A stretch of 35,107 nucleotides of DNA. Origin: Pseudoalteromonas prydzensis (GTDB lineage Bacteria > Pseudomonadota > Gammaproteobacteria > Enterobacterales > Alteromonadaceae). The stretch spans positions 1 to 35,107 of the forward strand of contig NZ_BDDT01000022.1 in NCBI RefSeq assembly GCF_001661495.1, read 5' to 3'. Below the pieces are notes generated by a model. That model was not told the origin of the DNA. It worked only from the letters and a program-made list of their open reading frames with translations, and ran no database searches. Below are positions 25,473-33,326 of the stretch, one piece after another. The number at the start of each line of letters is the position of its first letter. Positions within the stretch are counted from its first letter, which is position 1. Made by a program: the position numbers and the translations under genes.

Positions 25473-26332
25473 AACAATTAAAACTATCTAAATCATTAGG
25501 TTTATTAATGTTAACTGGGGCTTCATTAATTAGCTTCCCTTTATTAGCGCAAAGTGAAATGGCACAAAAGAGTAGCGCTAAGATGCAACCACAAGGGGGA
25601 GATGCACCTAAAGATGCAAGAAACCCTCATGCTTACTCTGCGGGAACAACTTTAACAGAAGGCCCATATGTGCTTGAGGGCAATGAGCGATTAACACTCG
25701 CTGATGAGCATCCATTTTACGCATTACTAGGCGATCGTCTTGAATATAACGAGCAAGCAAATGCAGGTGTATTTGACTTACAAGCATGGTACGGCACTAC
25801 CTTTGATCGATTGGTAGTTAAAACTGAGGGGGATTTCAGCGAAGGAAGCCTTGAGGAAAACCAAACCGATATTTTATGGGGTCACGCCGTATCAGCATAT
25901 TGGGATACTCAAGCAGGTGTTCGTCTTGATTACAATAAAGAAGGTGAAAATCGGCAATGGTTGGCTTTTGGCTTACAAGGTTTAGCCCCTTACTGGTTTG
26001 AACTTGATATGACAGCGTACGTAGGTGAGCGAGGCAGTACCGCATTTACGTTAGAGGCAGAGTACGAACTACTACTCACGCAAAAGTTAATTATACAACC
26101 GCGAGCCGAAATTACACTTTATGGCAAAAACGATAAACAAAACGAACTTGGAAGTGGCCTATCAAGCAGCGCGATTGGCTTTAGGGTTCGTTATGAGTTT
26201 ACACGCCAGTTTGCGCCCTATATTGGCGTTGAATGGAGCAATAAATTTGGCAGTACCGCCGACTATGCCACATCGAGTGGACAAAGTAGCAATAACACCG
26301 CATTTGTTGCGGGTATTAAATTTTGGTTTTAA
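25469..26332 (+). CDS. copB: Outer-membrane copper resistance protein CopB
   Basis: 287 aa with a signal peptide (about 1-28, ending LLAQS). The mature part begins with a Met-containing segment, and its C-terminal 200 residues alternate as beta strands ending in phenylalanine (AGIKFWF), the usual outer-membrane barrel end. The DRLEYNEQ and WYGTTFDRLVVKTEGDF segments are typical of PcoB/CopB. It is thought to bind or pass copper at the outer membrane. The N-terminal Met-rich region is short compared with some CopB proteins. It is translationally coupled to copA. Confidence 0.93.
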   Translation: MKQLKLSKSLGLLMLTGASLISFPLLAQSEMAQKSSAKMQPQGGDAPKDARNPHAYSAGTTLTEGPYVLEGNERLTLADEHPFYALLGDRLEYNEQANAGVFDLQAWYGTTFDRLVVKTEGDFSEGSLEENQTDILWGHAVSAYWDTQAGVRLDYNKEGENRQWLAFGLQGLAPYWFELDMTAYVGERGSTAFTLEAEYELLLTQKLIIQPRAEITLYGKNDKQNELGSGLSSSAIGFRVRYEFTRQFAPYIGVEWSNKFGSTADYATSSGQSSNNTAFVAGIKFWF

Positions 26333-26354
26333 TCATTTTAAATAAGAGGTAATT

Positions 26355-26762
26355 ATGAAGTTATTTAATTCTGCAGTAGTTATTTTAGGTTTAGTGCTTA
26401 CATTTTCCGCATCAGCGCATATATCACTCAAGCAATCAACACCTACGCAAGAAGCCATGTTAATGCAAAGCCCAGAGCAACTTTCGTTAACTTTTGGTGG
26501 TGAAGTAAGGCTAGCAAAAGTCATCATCAAAGATGAAAAAAATAAATCAATAAACTTTGATTTCAAACCTAGCTCCACCCCAAGCACAGACTTTAATTGG
26601 TCGCTGCCGAGTTTAGCACATGGTACCTACACGGTTAAATGGACAGTACTTGGGGGGGATGGACATAAAATGTCAGATTCGTTTTCTTTTATGGTACATC
26701 AAAGTGAGTCAAGTAATATGATGCAAGAACAATCTAATGCCCACAGCAAACACAATCATTAA
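26355..26762 (+). CDS. copC: Periplasmic copper chaperone CopC
   Basis: 135 aa. A signal peptide (1-21, ends SASA) would leave His22 as the mature N-terminus (HISLKQSTP), the copper(II) 'histidine brace' ligand; the later GGDGHKMSDSF supplies the conserved Asp and His. A SNKHNH-like tail (HSKHNH) adds histidines. This is the CopC/PcoC/YobA fold, which binds Cu2+ tightly and delivers copper to CopD. It lies 22 bp after copB and 8 bp before copD. Assignment is firm. Confidence 0.93.
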   Translation: MKLFNSAVVILGLVLTFSASAHISLKQSTPTQEAMLMQSPEQLSLTFGGEVRLAKVIIKDEKNKSINFDFKPSSTPSTDFNWSLPSLAHGTYTVKWTVLGGDGHKMSDSFSFMVHQSESSNMMQEQSNAHSKHNH

Positions 26763-26770
26763 GTAGCAGC

Positions 26771-27679
26771 ATGATACAAGTAAGTGAATGGTCAGTACTT
26801 TTACTATTATTAAAGCTAGCAAGCTATAGTGCTTTGGCCGCACTTGCTGGTACTTTTTTAATTCGTTTTATTATCGCCAGTAATTTATCTGGTCATCACT
26901 TTATAAGTTTCTCTCAGTATTTAAAGCGCTGGCAAATTCAATGTGTGGCATTGGGTTTTATTGCTGTCATTTTACAAGTACCAATTGAAGCTGGTGCAAT
27001 TGCAGAATCTGGTGTAGCGGGAATGCTAGACCCTTTTATGCAAGAGATTGTTTGGCAATCAGTTATAGGAGAACAAGCTCTTTTCAGAGGCGCAGCGCTT
27101 TTTGTGGCTATGATTGTTGCACTTAATTGGCGCATTAACATAAAGCACCGTTTTGCAGTGGTTATAAATAATACAGTTATGTTGGTTTTGCTTATATCTA
27201 TTGCATATAGCTTCACTTTCACAGGTCACAGTGCAAATGAAAATGGGTTAGTAAAAAGCATGTTAACTTTTCACCTTCTTGCAATAGCAAGTTGGGTGGG
27301 GTCACTGTGGCCACTATATAAAAGCTGTACCATATTATCTGTTCATGAAGTTAAGAAGGTAATGCACCTGTTTGGGCACTTAGCCATCATCGTTGTATTT
27401 GTGCTGCTTATTTCAGGTTTAGCGCTTTTGCTTAATTACCTGCATTCGTTATCAGCGCTGTTCACGTCAAGTTATGGGCAATTAATTTTGCTAAAACTGC
27501 TACTAGTGAGCGCGATGCTTATGATGGGGGCTTGGCACAAACTAATTTTAGTTCCGAGAATCACCCAAAAACAGCATGTAGGTACACTAAAACGTTCCAT
27601 CAGTGTAGAAATGCTGATAGCTGCTTTTGTACTTATTACAACAAGCGTGTTCACCACACTTGTTGGTCCCCCAAATTAA
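26771..27679 (+). CDS. copD: Copper resistance inner-membrane protein CopD
   Basis: 302 aa, about eight membrane helices. It contains the family segments FTGHSANENG and LLAIASWVGSLWPLY, a His/Trp-bearing helix, and a C-terminal VGPPN tail. CopD is believed to take copper from CopC and move it across the inner membrane. ATG 26771 follows copC by 8 bp, and the SnoaL-like gene follows at 20 bp, so it is in the copper operon. The assignment rests on hydropathy, motifs and neighbours. Confidence 0.9.
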   Translation: MIQVSEWSVLLLLLKLASYSALAALAGTFLIRFIIASNLSGHHFISFSQYLKRWQIQCVALGFIAVILQVPIEAGAIAESGVAGMLDPFMQEIVWQSVIGEQALFRGAALFVAMIVALNWRINIKHRFAVVINNTVMLVLLISIAYSFTFTGHSANENGLVKSMLTFHLLAIASWVGSLWPLYKSCTILSVHEVKKVMHLFGHLAIIVVFVLLISGLALLLNYLHSLSALFTSSYGQLILLKLLLVSAMLMMGAWHKLILVPRITQKQHVGTLKRSISVEMLIAAFVLITTSVFTTLVGPPN

Positions 27680-27699
27680 TTTAATAAAAAGAGAGCAAC

Positions 27700-28188
27700 A
27701 TGTTTAATAACTCTGCAAAAATAATCATAACATCGCTATTACTTTTTGGCGCATTGAACTCACTAGCTGTAAGCGCACACAAGAATGAGGAACATGCAAA
27801 TGAGCGTGTGTTATTTGTTGGTACCGATACCCCAGCTGCGCAAGCAGTAAGTGCCTTTCACCAAGCATTAAATCAAAGTGATCAAAAAAAAGCTCGCTCA
27901 TTATTAGCTGATAACGTCATTATTTTTGAAGGCGGAGGCGTTGAGCGTTCTGCCGATGAATATGCAAATCACCACATGCTAGCGGATATGAAATACCTCA
28001 GTTCGGTTAATAGCAAACTATTAGAACATCAGGTTTATATAAGTGGTGATATCGCTTACTCCATTTCGCGAAGTGAAACGATGGGCAGCTACAAAGGTAA
28101 AGCCATTAACACAACGGGTATGGAGTCAATGACTCTAAAAAAGACCCGCAATGGCTGGAAAATCACACATATTCATTGGTCAAATTAA
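27700..28188 (+). CDS. Exported SnoaL/DUF4440-like protein
   Basis: 162 aa with a signal peptide (about 1-26, ending SAVSAH). The rest has the NTF2-like fold pattern of DUF4440/SnoaL proteins: AVSAFHQALNQSD helix, ARSLLADNVIIFEGGG, then beta strands ending in KKTRNGWKITHIHWSN. Function is unknown; such proteins recur in marine gammaproteobacterial copper islands, which suggests a periplasmic copper or stress role. AAAGAGAGC provides the ribosome site. It lies between copD and the DUF411 gene in the same operon. No metal-binding cluster is obvious beyond scattered histidines. Confidence 0.8.
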   Translation: MFNNSAKIIITSLLLFGALNSLAVSAHKNEEHANERVLFVGTDTPAAQAVSAFHQALNQSDQKKARSLLADNVIIFEGGGVERSADEYANHHMLADMKYLSSVNSKLLEHQVYISGDIAYSISRSETMGSYKGKAINTTGMESMTLKKTRNGWKITHIHWSN

Positions 28189-28197
28189 GGAAGTAAC

Positions 28198-28722
28198 ATG
28201 CGATTAACGTACATAACAACTGCACTTTCAGTGATGTTGGCGGTGTCTATATCAGTAAAAAGTATGAAAAACCCACACAGTGTATTGCCAGTCCAAGAGG
28301 CCATAGAAAAAGATAAAACAGAGATTGAGTTGACAGTTTATAAAAGTAAAAACTGTGGGTGCTGTAAAAAATGGATTGAGCATATTAATGAAAGTGGCAT
28401 TAAAACAAAAGCAATAGATGTTGCTGATATGGGGCTAATTAAAGCTCAATATCAAATAAAGCCAAATATGCGCTCATGCCATAGCGCTGTTTCAGCCGAT
28501 GGGTATGTTTTTGAAGGGCACGTGCCAGCTAAATATATAAAGCAGTTTTTAGCTGAACAACACCCTCAGAAAACGATCGGGCTGACCGTTCCGGCAATGC
28601 CTGTTGGCACGCCAGGTATGGAGATGGGCAATCGTTTTCATAAATATAATATTGAAGTACTTACTCAAGATTCACAGCAACATACTTATAAGCATATCAG
28701 CAAATACGCAGTGCAGTTTTAA
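28198..28722 (+). CDS. copG: CopG-type DUF411 metal-binding protein
   Basis: 174 aa with an N-terminal signal or anchor segment (about 1-20). The DUF411 signature is KNCGCCKKW (C53, C55, C56), followed by MRSCHSAV (C94-H95) and EGHVPA (H108). In the CopG family these ligands hold a copper cluster and the protein acts in periplasmic copper redox handling. It follows the SnoaL-like gene by 9 bp with GGAAG upstream of the ATG. The start is well defined. Assignment of family is firm; its exact role in this host is inferred from that family. Confidence 0.88.
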   Translation: MRLTYITTALSVMLAVSISVKSMKNPHSVLPVQEAIEKDKTEIELTVYKSKNCGCCKKWIEHINESGIKTKAIDVADMGLIKAQYQIKPNMRSCHSAVSADGYVFEGHVPAKYIKQFLAEQHPQKTIGLTVPAMPVGTPGMEMGNRFHKYNIEVLTQDSQQHTYKHISKYAVQF

Positions 28723-28864
28723 CTCTTATGGCATAGTTATTGAATTAGCCGTAAGTATTAATGCGATGATTAAATATATAGTGGGCTTACGCCTTATAAA
28801 TTGTAAGTAATACCCCTTAGTATAAATAAAATACAAGTTGAACAACTGAAAAGGAGCCATTGTA

Positions 28865-29374
28865 ATGTCACAGTATTTAAAATTTTTCTTAATGATAGCC
28901 ACATCAACATTAGTCATGTTTGTACTAATGTATTTGAATAGTTATCAGCTAAGCCATGTGTTTTTTAGTGAAACGCGTACCTATATGGCTATTTATATGG
29001 GGGCTGCAATGGCGGTAGTTATGCTGTTGTTTATGCTAAATATGTATAAGGATAAAAAGAAAAACAGCGTAGTTTTAGGGGTCAGCATTATTAGCTTTGT
29101 AGGCGCATTATTTTTAGTACGTTCGCAAATAACGGTCAACGATCAGTCTTGGATGTCAGCCATGATACCGCATCATTCAATCGCTATACTGACTAGTGAT
29201 AGAGCTAATATCAAAGACAAGCGCGTCCAAGAGCTTGCAACAAATATTATTGAAGCACAGCGTCGTGAGATTAAAGAGATGCAGTGGTTACTGAACGATA
29301 TAGAAAAAAATGGCCTAGCAGAAACTCAGGAACAAGCACAATCTAGAGCTGTACCGGATTTTAATGCTAAGTAA
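28865..29374 (+). CDS. Membrane-anchored DUF305 protein
   Basis: 169 aa. Three hydrophobic helices (about 7-30, 40-60, 68-86) precede a short external DUF305 domain: WMSAMIPHHSIAILTSDRAN (H103-H104) and NIIEAQRREIKEMQWLL. The MIPHH motif with following helices is the family hallmark; in related copper proteins the His-His pair is proposed to bind copper. ATG 28865 has AAGGAG ten bases upstream. The 142-bp gap before it contains a weak hairpin (CGTAAG/CTTACG) but no clear terminator, so it may remain in the copper transcript. Confidence 0.88.
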   Translation: MSQYLKFFLMIATSTLVMFVLMYLNSYQLSHVFFSETRTYMAIYMGAAMAVVMLLFMLNMYKDKKKNSVVLGVSIISFVGALFLVRSQITVNDQSWMSAMIPHHSIAILTSDRANIKDKRVQELATNIIEAQRREIKEMQWLLNDIEKNGLAETQEQAQSRAVPDFNAK

Positions 29375-29407
29375 AATTTTATAAGAATACGTAAAAGGGA
29401 GCTAAAC

Positions 29408-30139
29408 ATGAGTAAATCAGCAGAGCTTTATAGAATGGCAACAGATGAGCATATTTGCCCATTTGGCTTAAAGTCAAAAGACCTTCTAGAACGCGAGGGT
29501 TATGATGTTAATGATCACTTATTATCTTCTCGTGAACAAACAGATAAATTTAAAGCAAAGCACAACGTAGAGACCACACCACAAACATTTATTGCTGATA
29601 AACGTATCGGTGGTTATGACGACTTACGTGATTACTTTGATAAGCCAAAAGCTGGACAGCAAGGTACAACTTACATCCCGGTTATTGCAATCTTCGCGGT
29701 CGCATTTTTACTAAGTTTGGCATTTAGTTTTGCAATGGGTCATGGATTAATTTCCATGAAAACCGTGGAGCTATTTGTTGCGTTAACTATGGCTGTGTTG
29801 GCAATACAAAAACTTCAAGATTTATTTAGTTTCTCAAATTCATTTATCACTTATGACTTAGTGGCGATGAAAGTAGTGAGGTATGCCTATGTTTACCCAT
29901 TTTTAGAAGCGTTTGTTGGTATTGGAATGATAGCTGGGTTGCCAGCATATAGTATTGCTCCTATTTCATTATTTATTGGTGGTGTTGGTGCTGTTTCTGT
30001 TTTTAAAGCCGTATATATAGATAAGCGCGAACTCAAATGTGCATGTGTAGGCGGTGATAGTAATGTACCGTTAGGCTTTATTTCACTTACAGAAAACCTG
30101 TTTATGATCGCTGCTGGGATATGGATGCTTGCCAGGTAG
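29408..30139 (+). CDS. Glutaredoxin-MauE fusion membrane protein
   Basis: 243 aa. Residues 1-80 are a glutaredoxin domain with CPFG (C17) in place of the usual CPYC, a cis-proline loop (ETTPQTFI) and GGYDDLRDYF. From about 95 on there are four membrane helices of the MauE/DoxX-like type, with a paired-cysteine stretch LKCACVGG near 213-219. Having a single Cys in the thioredoxin-type motif suggests a monothiol mechanism, possibly passing electrons through the membrane part to periplasmic thiols or copper proteins. It is the last gene of the copper operon. The domains are clear, the role is inferred. Confidence 0.82.
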   Translation: MSKSAELYRMATDEHICPFGLKSKDLLEREGYDVNDHLLSSREQTDKFKAKHNVETTPQTFIADKRIGGYDDLRDYFDKPKAGQQGTTYIPVIAIFAVAFLLSLAFSFAMGHGLISMKTVELFVALTMAVLAIQKLQDLFSFSNSFITYDLVAMKVVRYAYVYPFLEAFVGIGMIAGLPAYSIAPISLFIGGVGAVSVFKAVYIDKRELKCACVGGDSNVPLGFISLTENLFMIAAGIWMLAR

Positions 30140-30197
30140 AAGATAAAGTATTTAATTTAAAAATATAATGAACAGTTTATTTATGGGGGTACCTGAC

Positions 30198-30311
30198 TCA
30201 GTCTAAAATCTGAATTATCTCTTTGAGTCCAGCATCAATCTGTTCTGACACTTCGAAGACCTCACCAACTTCGATTGCTAAATAGCTAAAAGTGTTTTTG
30301 ACGATAAATAG
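30198..30311 (-). pseudogene. Short C-terminal gene remnant
   Basis: An open frame of 37 codons on the minus strand without a start codon, ending with a TGA at 30198. The peptide (VKNTFSYLAIEVGEVFEVSE, then IIQILD) has normal amphipathic protein character, unlike random AT-rich sequence. It looks like the tail of a lost gene. The family is not recognised. Confidence 0.3.
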
Positions 30312-30348
30312 TTAATTGGCACTGTAAAAACTCACAGTGCCAATTAAC
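30311..30348 (-). terminator. Perfect 15-bp inverted repeat, probable terminator
   Basis: GTTAATTGGCACTGT (30311-30325) is perfectly inverted by ACAGTGCCAATTAAC (30334-30348) around an 8-base loop. It begins 7 bp past the stop codon of the remnant at 30356-30577, as a terminator for that lost gene would. Confidence 0.6.
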
Positions 30349-30355
30349 AATTAGA

Positions 30356-30577
30356 TTAGAAATCGTTCTTCGATTTTACATCTACAAGCTGACCATTTTT
30401 AGCTATTTTGAAATCATTTTGGTATGTTGTGCCTACCTTACCGATGTTTTTAATATTTCCATCATTACTACACCGATTTGGTTTTTGGCCATCACTCGGC
30501 CTCAGCGCCTTAATAACTTGTTTTATTTTTGGAGTGTTTGCATTCGTCGTTAGTAAATTTGGAATAAATTTATTACC
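30356..30577 (-). pseudogene. Truncated gene, 73 open codons without a start
   Basis: Open on the minus strand from a TAG at 30578-30580 to a TAA at 30356. The peptide includes KQVIKALRPSDGQKPN and GTTYQNDFKIAKNGQLVDV, which reads as real protein and ends just before a good terminator hairpin. No ATG, GTG or TTG lies near its beginning, so it is probably the 3' part of a broken gene. I do not recognise the family. Alternatively it is a small gene with a frameshift in its 5' part. Confidence 0.45.
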
Positions 30578-30751
30578 CTAAAAGTTGTTTCTGAAATTAA
30601 TAATATGGTGAAATCAAGGATGTAGCTGAGGCAATAATTTCGATACTTATCTCTAAAAAATTTCCCATTACTTAGCAGAGTCAAATAAAAGCTAGCCTTA
30701 TTTATGTACTAAGAGTGATAATATAAACAGAATATGGCTCATTTTATGGAA

Positions 30752-32131
30752 CTATAAGAATGCTTCTATAACTCTAGTTCTAAGTGATTTAATTTGTATA
30801 CTGCTTAATGAACAACCTGAAAGCAGCTCATCATAAGCTATACCGCGTTCTGAAGTTAGGCCCCCTAGAACGAGTTTATCAAGGATTTCTTTTAACTTAT
30901 TATCCATGTTTATCTTTGGCGATGTTAAAGGTCTAAATATATCTTCTCTCACCAAGATTGTGTCACATTCCATATCAACATAAGAGCAACTATCTGGTAT
31001 ATCAATATTAATACGCTCAGCAAACTCAACTAAGCTTGTTTCTGCAAATGTGAATAACCATGCGAATTCAATTTTACCTTTGCCAGACCTAAGAATGCGC
31101 CCTAGAACTTGCCTAAAATACAACTCTGTTTTTATAGAGCTTAAATGACAGCATACTTGTAGCCTAGGTATGTCGGTCCCTTCACTGATCATACCAACAC
31201 TAACAATCCACTGTTCAGTAGATGACTTAAATAAATTAATTTTCTGTGTTGAATTATCGTGTAAGTAAGTAACTATGGTTGACGTTTGATTAAATTCTTC
31301 AATTAATAAACTATTTATCATTTCAGCGTGCTTAACTGAAGACGCGACAACTAAGCCTCCGGCAGTTGGGTTTGAAGCTCTTATCTCCGACAATTTTAAT
31401 ACGGCTAACTTTAGTAAATATCTAAGTGCAGAGTCATTATTAAGCACCTCTTGGTACGTTGAGTGAGCTTGCCTAACAAATTCAGCTATAGACCCATATG
31501 TATCGTGACCATCCGAAATATTATTGCTATCAACTAAAACTATTTTTGGCTCTCTACACACATTATCTCTAATGGCCTGACTCAAGCTGTATTGATAATC
31601 GCATATCAACTCACCTTCTGGGTCAGAATAGTTCACTAAAGCGATAGGAAGAGCGTCTGAGCGCCAAGGAGTGCCTGATAGCGCAAGCGTGTAAGTTGCA
31701 ATATCCTGTAAATGGAAAACAACTCTCTCACCCCACGTATTGATTTTAGATTTATCTTGCGAGAACGAGCAATGGTGTATTTCATCAAAAATAAAAAATG
31801 TACGGTATTTACTTAGCCCATCCCAGGTACTTTGAGGAATGGAGCATAAACTTTGATAAGTCATCGAGGCACCTACAGCCGTAAATGAGCCATCAAATGA
31901 ACACTCAATTATTCTTCCAAATGTTCTTTTGATATTATTAGCCACTTCAACCGATGGTGAAAAGCAGATCACTCTGTCTATCATTCCTTTATCAAATAAC
32001 ATTTTAGCCAATGATGCTGCCATTATTGTTTTACCTGCACCAGGAGTGGCCTGACATAAAAAGTGCTTATCACTAGCAGTATATTTATTTATTGCTAACT
32101 CGACACATTCATTTTGCCAACTTCGCAGCAT
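30752..32131 (-). CDS. SF2 DEAD/DEAH-type helicase, possible defence protein
   Basis: 459 aa with a complete SF2 core: Q-like RSWQNECV at the N-terminus, motif I ATPGAGKT (28-35), motif II FDEIHHC (D116-E117), motif III LSGTPWR (152-157), motif V SEGTDIP and motif VI RQVLGRILRSG. This is of the restriction-helicase/XPB/RadD type, which moves on double-stranded DNA or RNA. About 60 residues at the C-terminus have no known domain; no nuclease or methylase is fused. The start ATG overlaps the stop of the preceding 180-aa gene by one base (TAATG), so they form a coupled pair. Both are controlled by the XRE operators upstream. A phage-defence or element-maintenance role is likely but unproved. Confidence 0.8.
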   Translation of the reverse strand: MLRSWQNECVELAINKYTASDKHFLCQATPGAGKTIMAASLAKMLFDKGMIDRVICFSPSVEVANNIKRTFGRIIECSFDGSFTAVGASMTYQSLCSIPQSTWDGLSKYRTFFIFDEIHHCSFSQDKSKINTWGERVVFHLQDIATYTLALSGTPWRSDALPIALVNYSDPEGELICDYQYSLSQAIRDNVCREPKIVLVDSNNISDGHDTYGSIAEFVRQAHSTYQEVLNNDSALRYLLKLAVLKLSEIRASNPTAGGLVVASSVKHAEMINSLLIEEFNQTSTIVTYLHDNSTQKINLFKSSTEQWIVSVGMISEGTDIPRLQVCCHLSSIKTELYFRQVLGRILRSGKGKIEFAWLFTFAETSLVEFAERINIDIPDSCSYVDMECDTILVREDIFRPLTSPKINMDNKLKEILDKLVLGGLTSERGIAYDELLSGCSLSSIQIKSLRTRVIEAFL

Positions 32132-32673
32132 TACGGAGCACCATTGTTCAAAGAAGCCAATACAGTGGTTAAAGCATTAACTTTTCCTAATAACTTAGCT
32201 GAATTATTTTTAGCATCATCTAATGCAGAGTAGAACAAGCTAAGGTGCTCAGGGAATCGCTTTTGTAGGGCTTTATATTCATCAACTTCCCCTAACAAAA
32301 TCGCAAGTTCAGCCTCAAACTGTTTCTTTTCATTTAATAAGGTTTCAACAAGCTGAGATGCTTGATTATCCGTATGACTGCTAATTGATTTTTCTTTTTC
32401 AATTACAACCTGTTTCGCCACAAACATAGCGCTATTAAACAGCTCAGTTTTAAAATATTGTTTATGGCGTCCACTTCCTTTTGAAGTTAAGAGATCCTTC
32501 CGCTCAAGAGCTGTCGTTTGCCTATAAATGAATTTACGTGCCTCATCTATATCTTGATATTTATCAGTTACGGTTAATAACTCATCCCTGAGCTCGACAA
32601 TTGTAAAACCATTGCACTCTTTTTCGATCAAAAGGGAGTAAATGTGTTGGTTTAATTTAATAACTTGGGGCAT
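32131..32673 (-). CDS. Winged-helix plus coiled-coil partner of the helicase, unknown function
   Basis: 180 aa. Residues 1-80 look like a winged helix: HIYSLLIEKECNGFTIVELR, DEARKFIYRQTTALERKDLL and a basic wing KGSGRHKQYFK. Residues 105-175 form a coiled coil (LLNEKKQFEAELAILLGEVD). There is no catalytic motif. It is the first gene of a two-gene operon and probably acts as a DNA-binding partner that loads or senses for the helicase. The ATG at 32673 follows four XRE operators by 26 bp or more. I do not recognise the family; the interaction with the helicase is inferred from coupling only. Confidence 0.65.
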   Translation of the reverse strand: MPQVIKLNQHIYSLLIEKECNGFTIVELRDELLTVTDKYQDIDEARKFIYRQTTALERKDLLTSKGSGRHKQYFKTELFNSAMFVAKQVVIEKEKSISSHTDNQASQLVETLLNEKKQFEAELAILLGEVDEYKALQKRFPEHLSLFYSALDDAKNNSAKLLGKVNALTTVLASLNNGAP

Positions 32674-32698
32674 TTCTTATACTACAACAATTAAGAAA

Positions 32699-32842
32699 AC
32701 TTAGGGTTGCTAAGTATATAGAACAATGCAAAACTTAGAAATACTAAGTTTTATGCTTGAGAGTGATTTTAAGAACATACCCACAAATCCAACTTAGGAT
32801 TCCTAAGTGTACAAACCATTGTAAAACTTAGACAATCTAAGC
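32699..32842. promoter_or_regulatory. Four palindromic operators in the divergent helicase/XRE promoter region
   Basis: The 17-bp dyad ACTTAG-N5-CTAAGT occurs at 32699-32715, 32733-32749 and 32792-32808, and with one final change (CTAAGC) at 32826-32842. The sites form two pairs, each at a 34-bp spacing. Site 4 fills the 18-bp spacer of a probable xre promoter (-35 TTGTAA 32819-32824, -10 TATTAG 32843-32848). Site 1 overlaps a -10-like TATACT (32718-32713, minus) for the helicase operon. Binding there should repress both directions. Confidence 0.85.
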
Positions 32843-32869
32843 TATTAGAGACTGAAAAATGATGCTTCT

Positions 32870-33178
32870 GTGTTCCAAAATCCAATTCCAATTAGACTCA
32901 AACAAGCCCGCGCTAAGTCAGGTATTACTCAAAAGCAGCTGGGGATACTTATCGGTATGGATGAAAACTCAGCGAGTGGTCGCATGAACCACTATGAAAA
33001 AGGCCGTCATATTCCAGACTTAGCAACCCTAAAAAAGATTGCAGATGAACTAAATGTTCCATTGAATTATTTTTTCTGTGAAGATGAGACAACGGCAGAG
33101 CTAGTAATTGAAATATCAAAATTAGATACAGAGAAGAAGCTTGAATTAATCAAAGAGCTTAAAGGCTCATCAAACTAA
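32870..33178 (+). CDS. XRE-family transcriptional regulator
   Basis: 102 aa from GTG 32870; no ATG fits. Residues 6-65 form a Cro/CI helix-turn-helix: QARAKSGITQKQLGILIG, then RMNHYEKGRHIPDLATLKKI, followed by a short helical dimerisation tail (about 75-102). It is divergent from the helicase operon and sits beside four dyad operators, so it almost certainly controls its own and the helicase operon's transcription. There is no protease or peptide-sensing domain, so the inducing signal is not evident. A terminator hairpin lies after it. Confidence 0.85.
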   Translation: MFQNPIPIRLKQARAKSGITQKQLGILIGMDENSASGRMNHYEKGRHIPDLATLKKIADELNVPLNYFFCEDETTAELVIEISKLDTEKKLELIKELKGSSN

Positions 33179-33230
33179 TTAATAAGACTATTTTTCCACT
33201 AAATCCACAGATGACTCCTAGTACCATAAC

Positions 33231-33326
33231 GCCTAATAATGGGCAAAAAATAGTAGTTTGAAATAGCGATATAGGAAAAACCAACGGTTTTTTCCCTGTT
33301 CATATTTTGCTAATTGCTTATTAGGC
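33231..33326 (-). repeat. attC-like inverted repeat enclosing a hairpin
   Basis: GCCTAATAA (33231-33239) is perfectly inverted by TTATTAGGC (33318-33326), 78 bp apart. The right arm covers the stop codon of the 259-aa gene, and the left arm continues, on the minus strand, as AGGCGTTATGG, which fits an attC 3' core. Size (96 bp) and placement after a gene resemble an integron cassette end, but the internal arms were not convincingly paired. Confidence 0.35.
33274..33295. terminator. Hairpin terminator between convergent xre and the 259-aa gene
   Basis: GGAAAAACC (33274-33282) pairs with GGTTTTTTCC (33286-33295) over a 3-base loop with one unpaired T. It is placed between two convergent genes, and its T-rich arm would help termination of xre. 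Confidence 0.55.

Larger units (their letters stand above)
15623..30139. mobile_element. Integrative element with tyrosine recombinase trio and copper cargo (right end unknown)
   Basis: Starts at the 3' end of gor. The first four genes (15716-21149) overlap or nearly touch and encode recombinase, inactive recombinase-fold protein, recombinase, and small coiled-coil protein. This matches the intA-tfp-intB-srap layout I recall for strand-biased circularizing integrative elements such as Tn6283, and resembles Tn554 tnpABC. Copper-resistance genes follow as cargo. The coordinate given is a minimum: the helicase/XRE locus and later genes could belong to the same element, because no right attachment site was recognised before 35107. 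Confidence 0.7.
30140..30751. other. Gene-poor decayed region
   Basis: 612 bp without an intact gene. It contains two minus-strand gene remnants (30198-30311 and 30356-30577) and a perfect hairpin between them. The rest, 30578-30751, shows no coding pattern or structure that I can support. The boundary between the copper operon and the helicase locus falls here. Confidence 0.6.

Noticed and set aside
28723..28864. Internal promoter before the DUF305 gene (TTGTAA ... TATAAA).
   Set aside because: The spacing is only 14 bp and no better pair was found.
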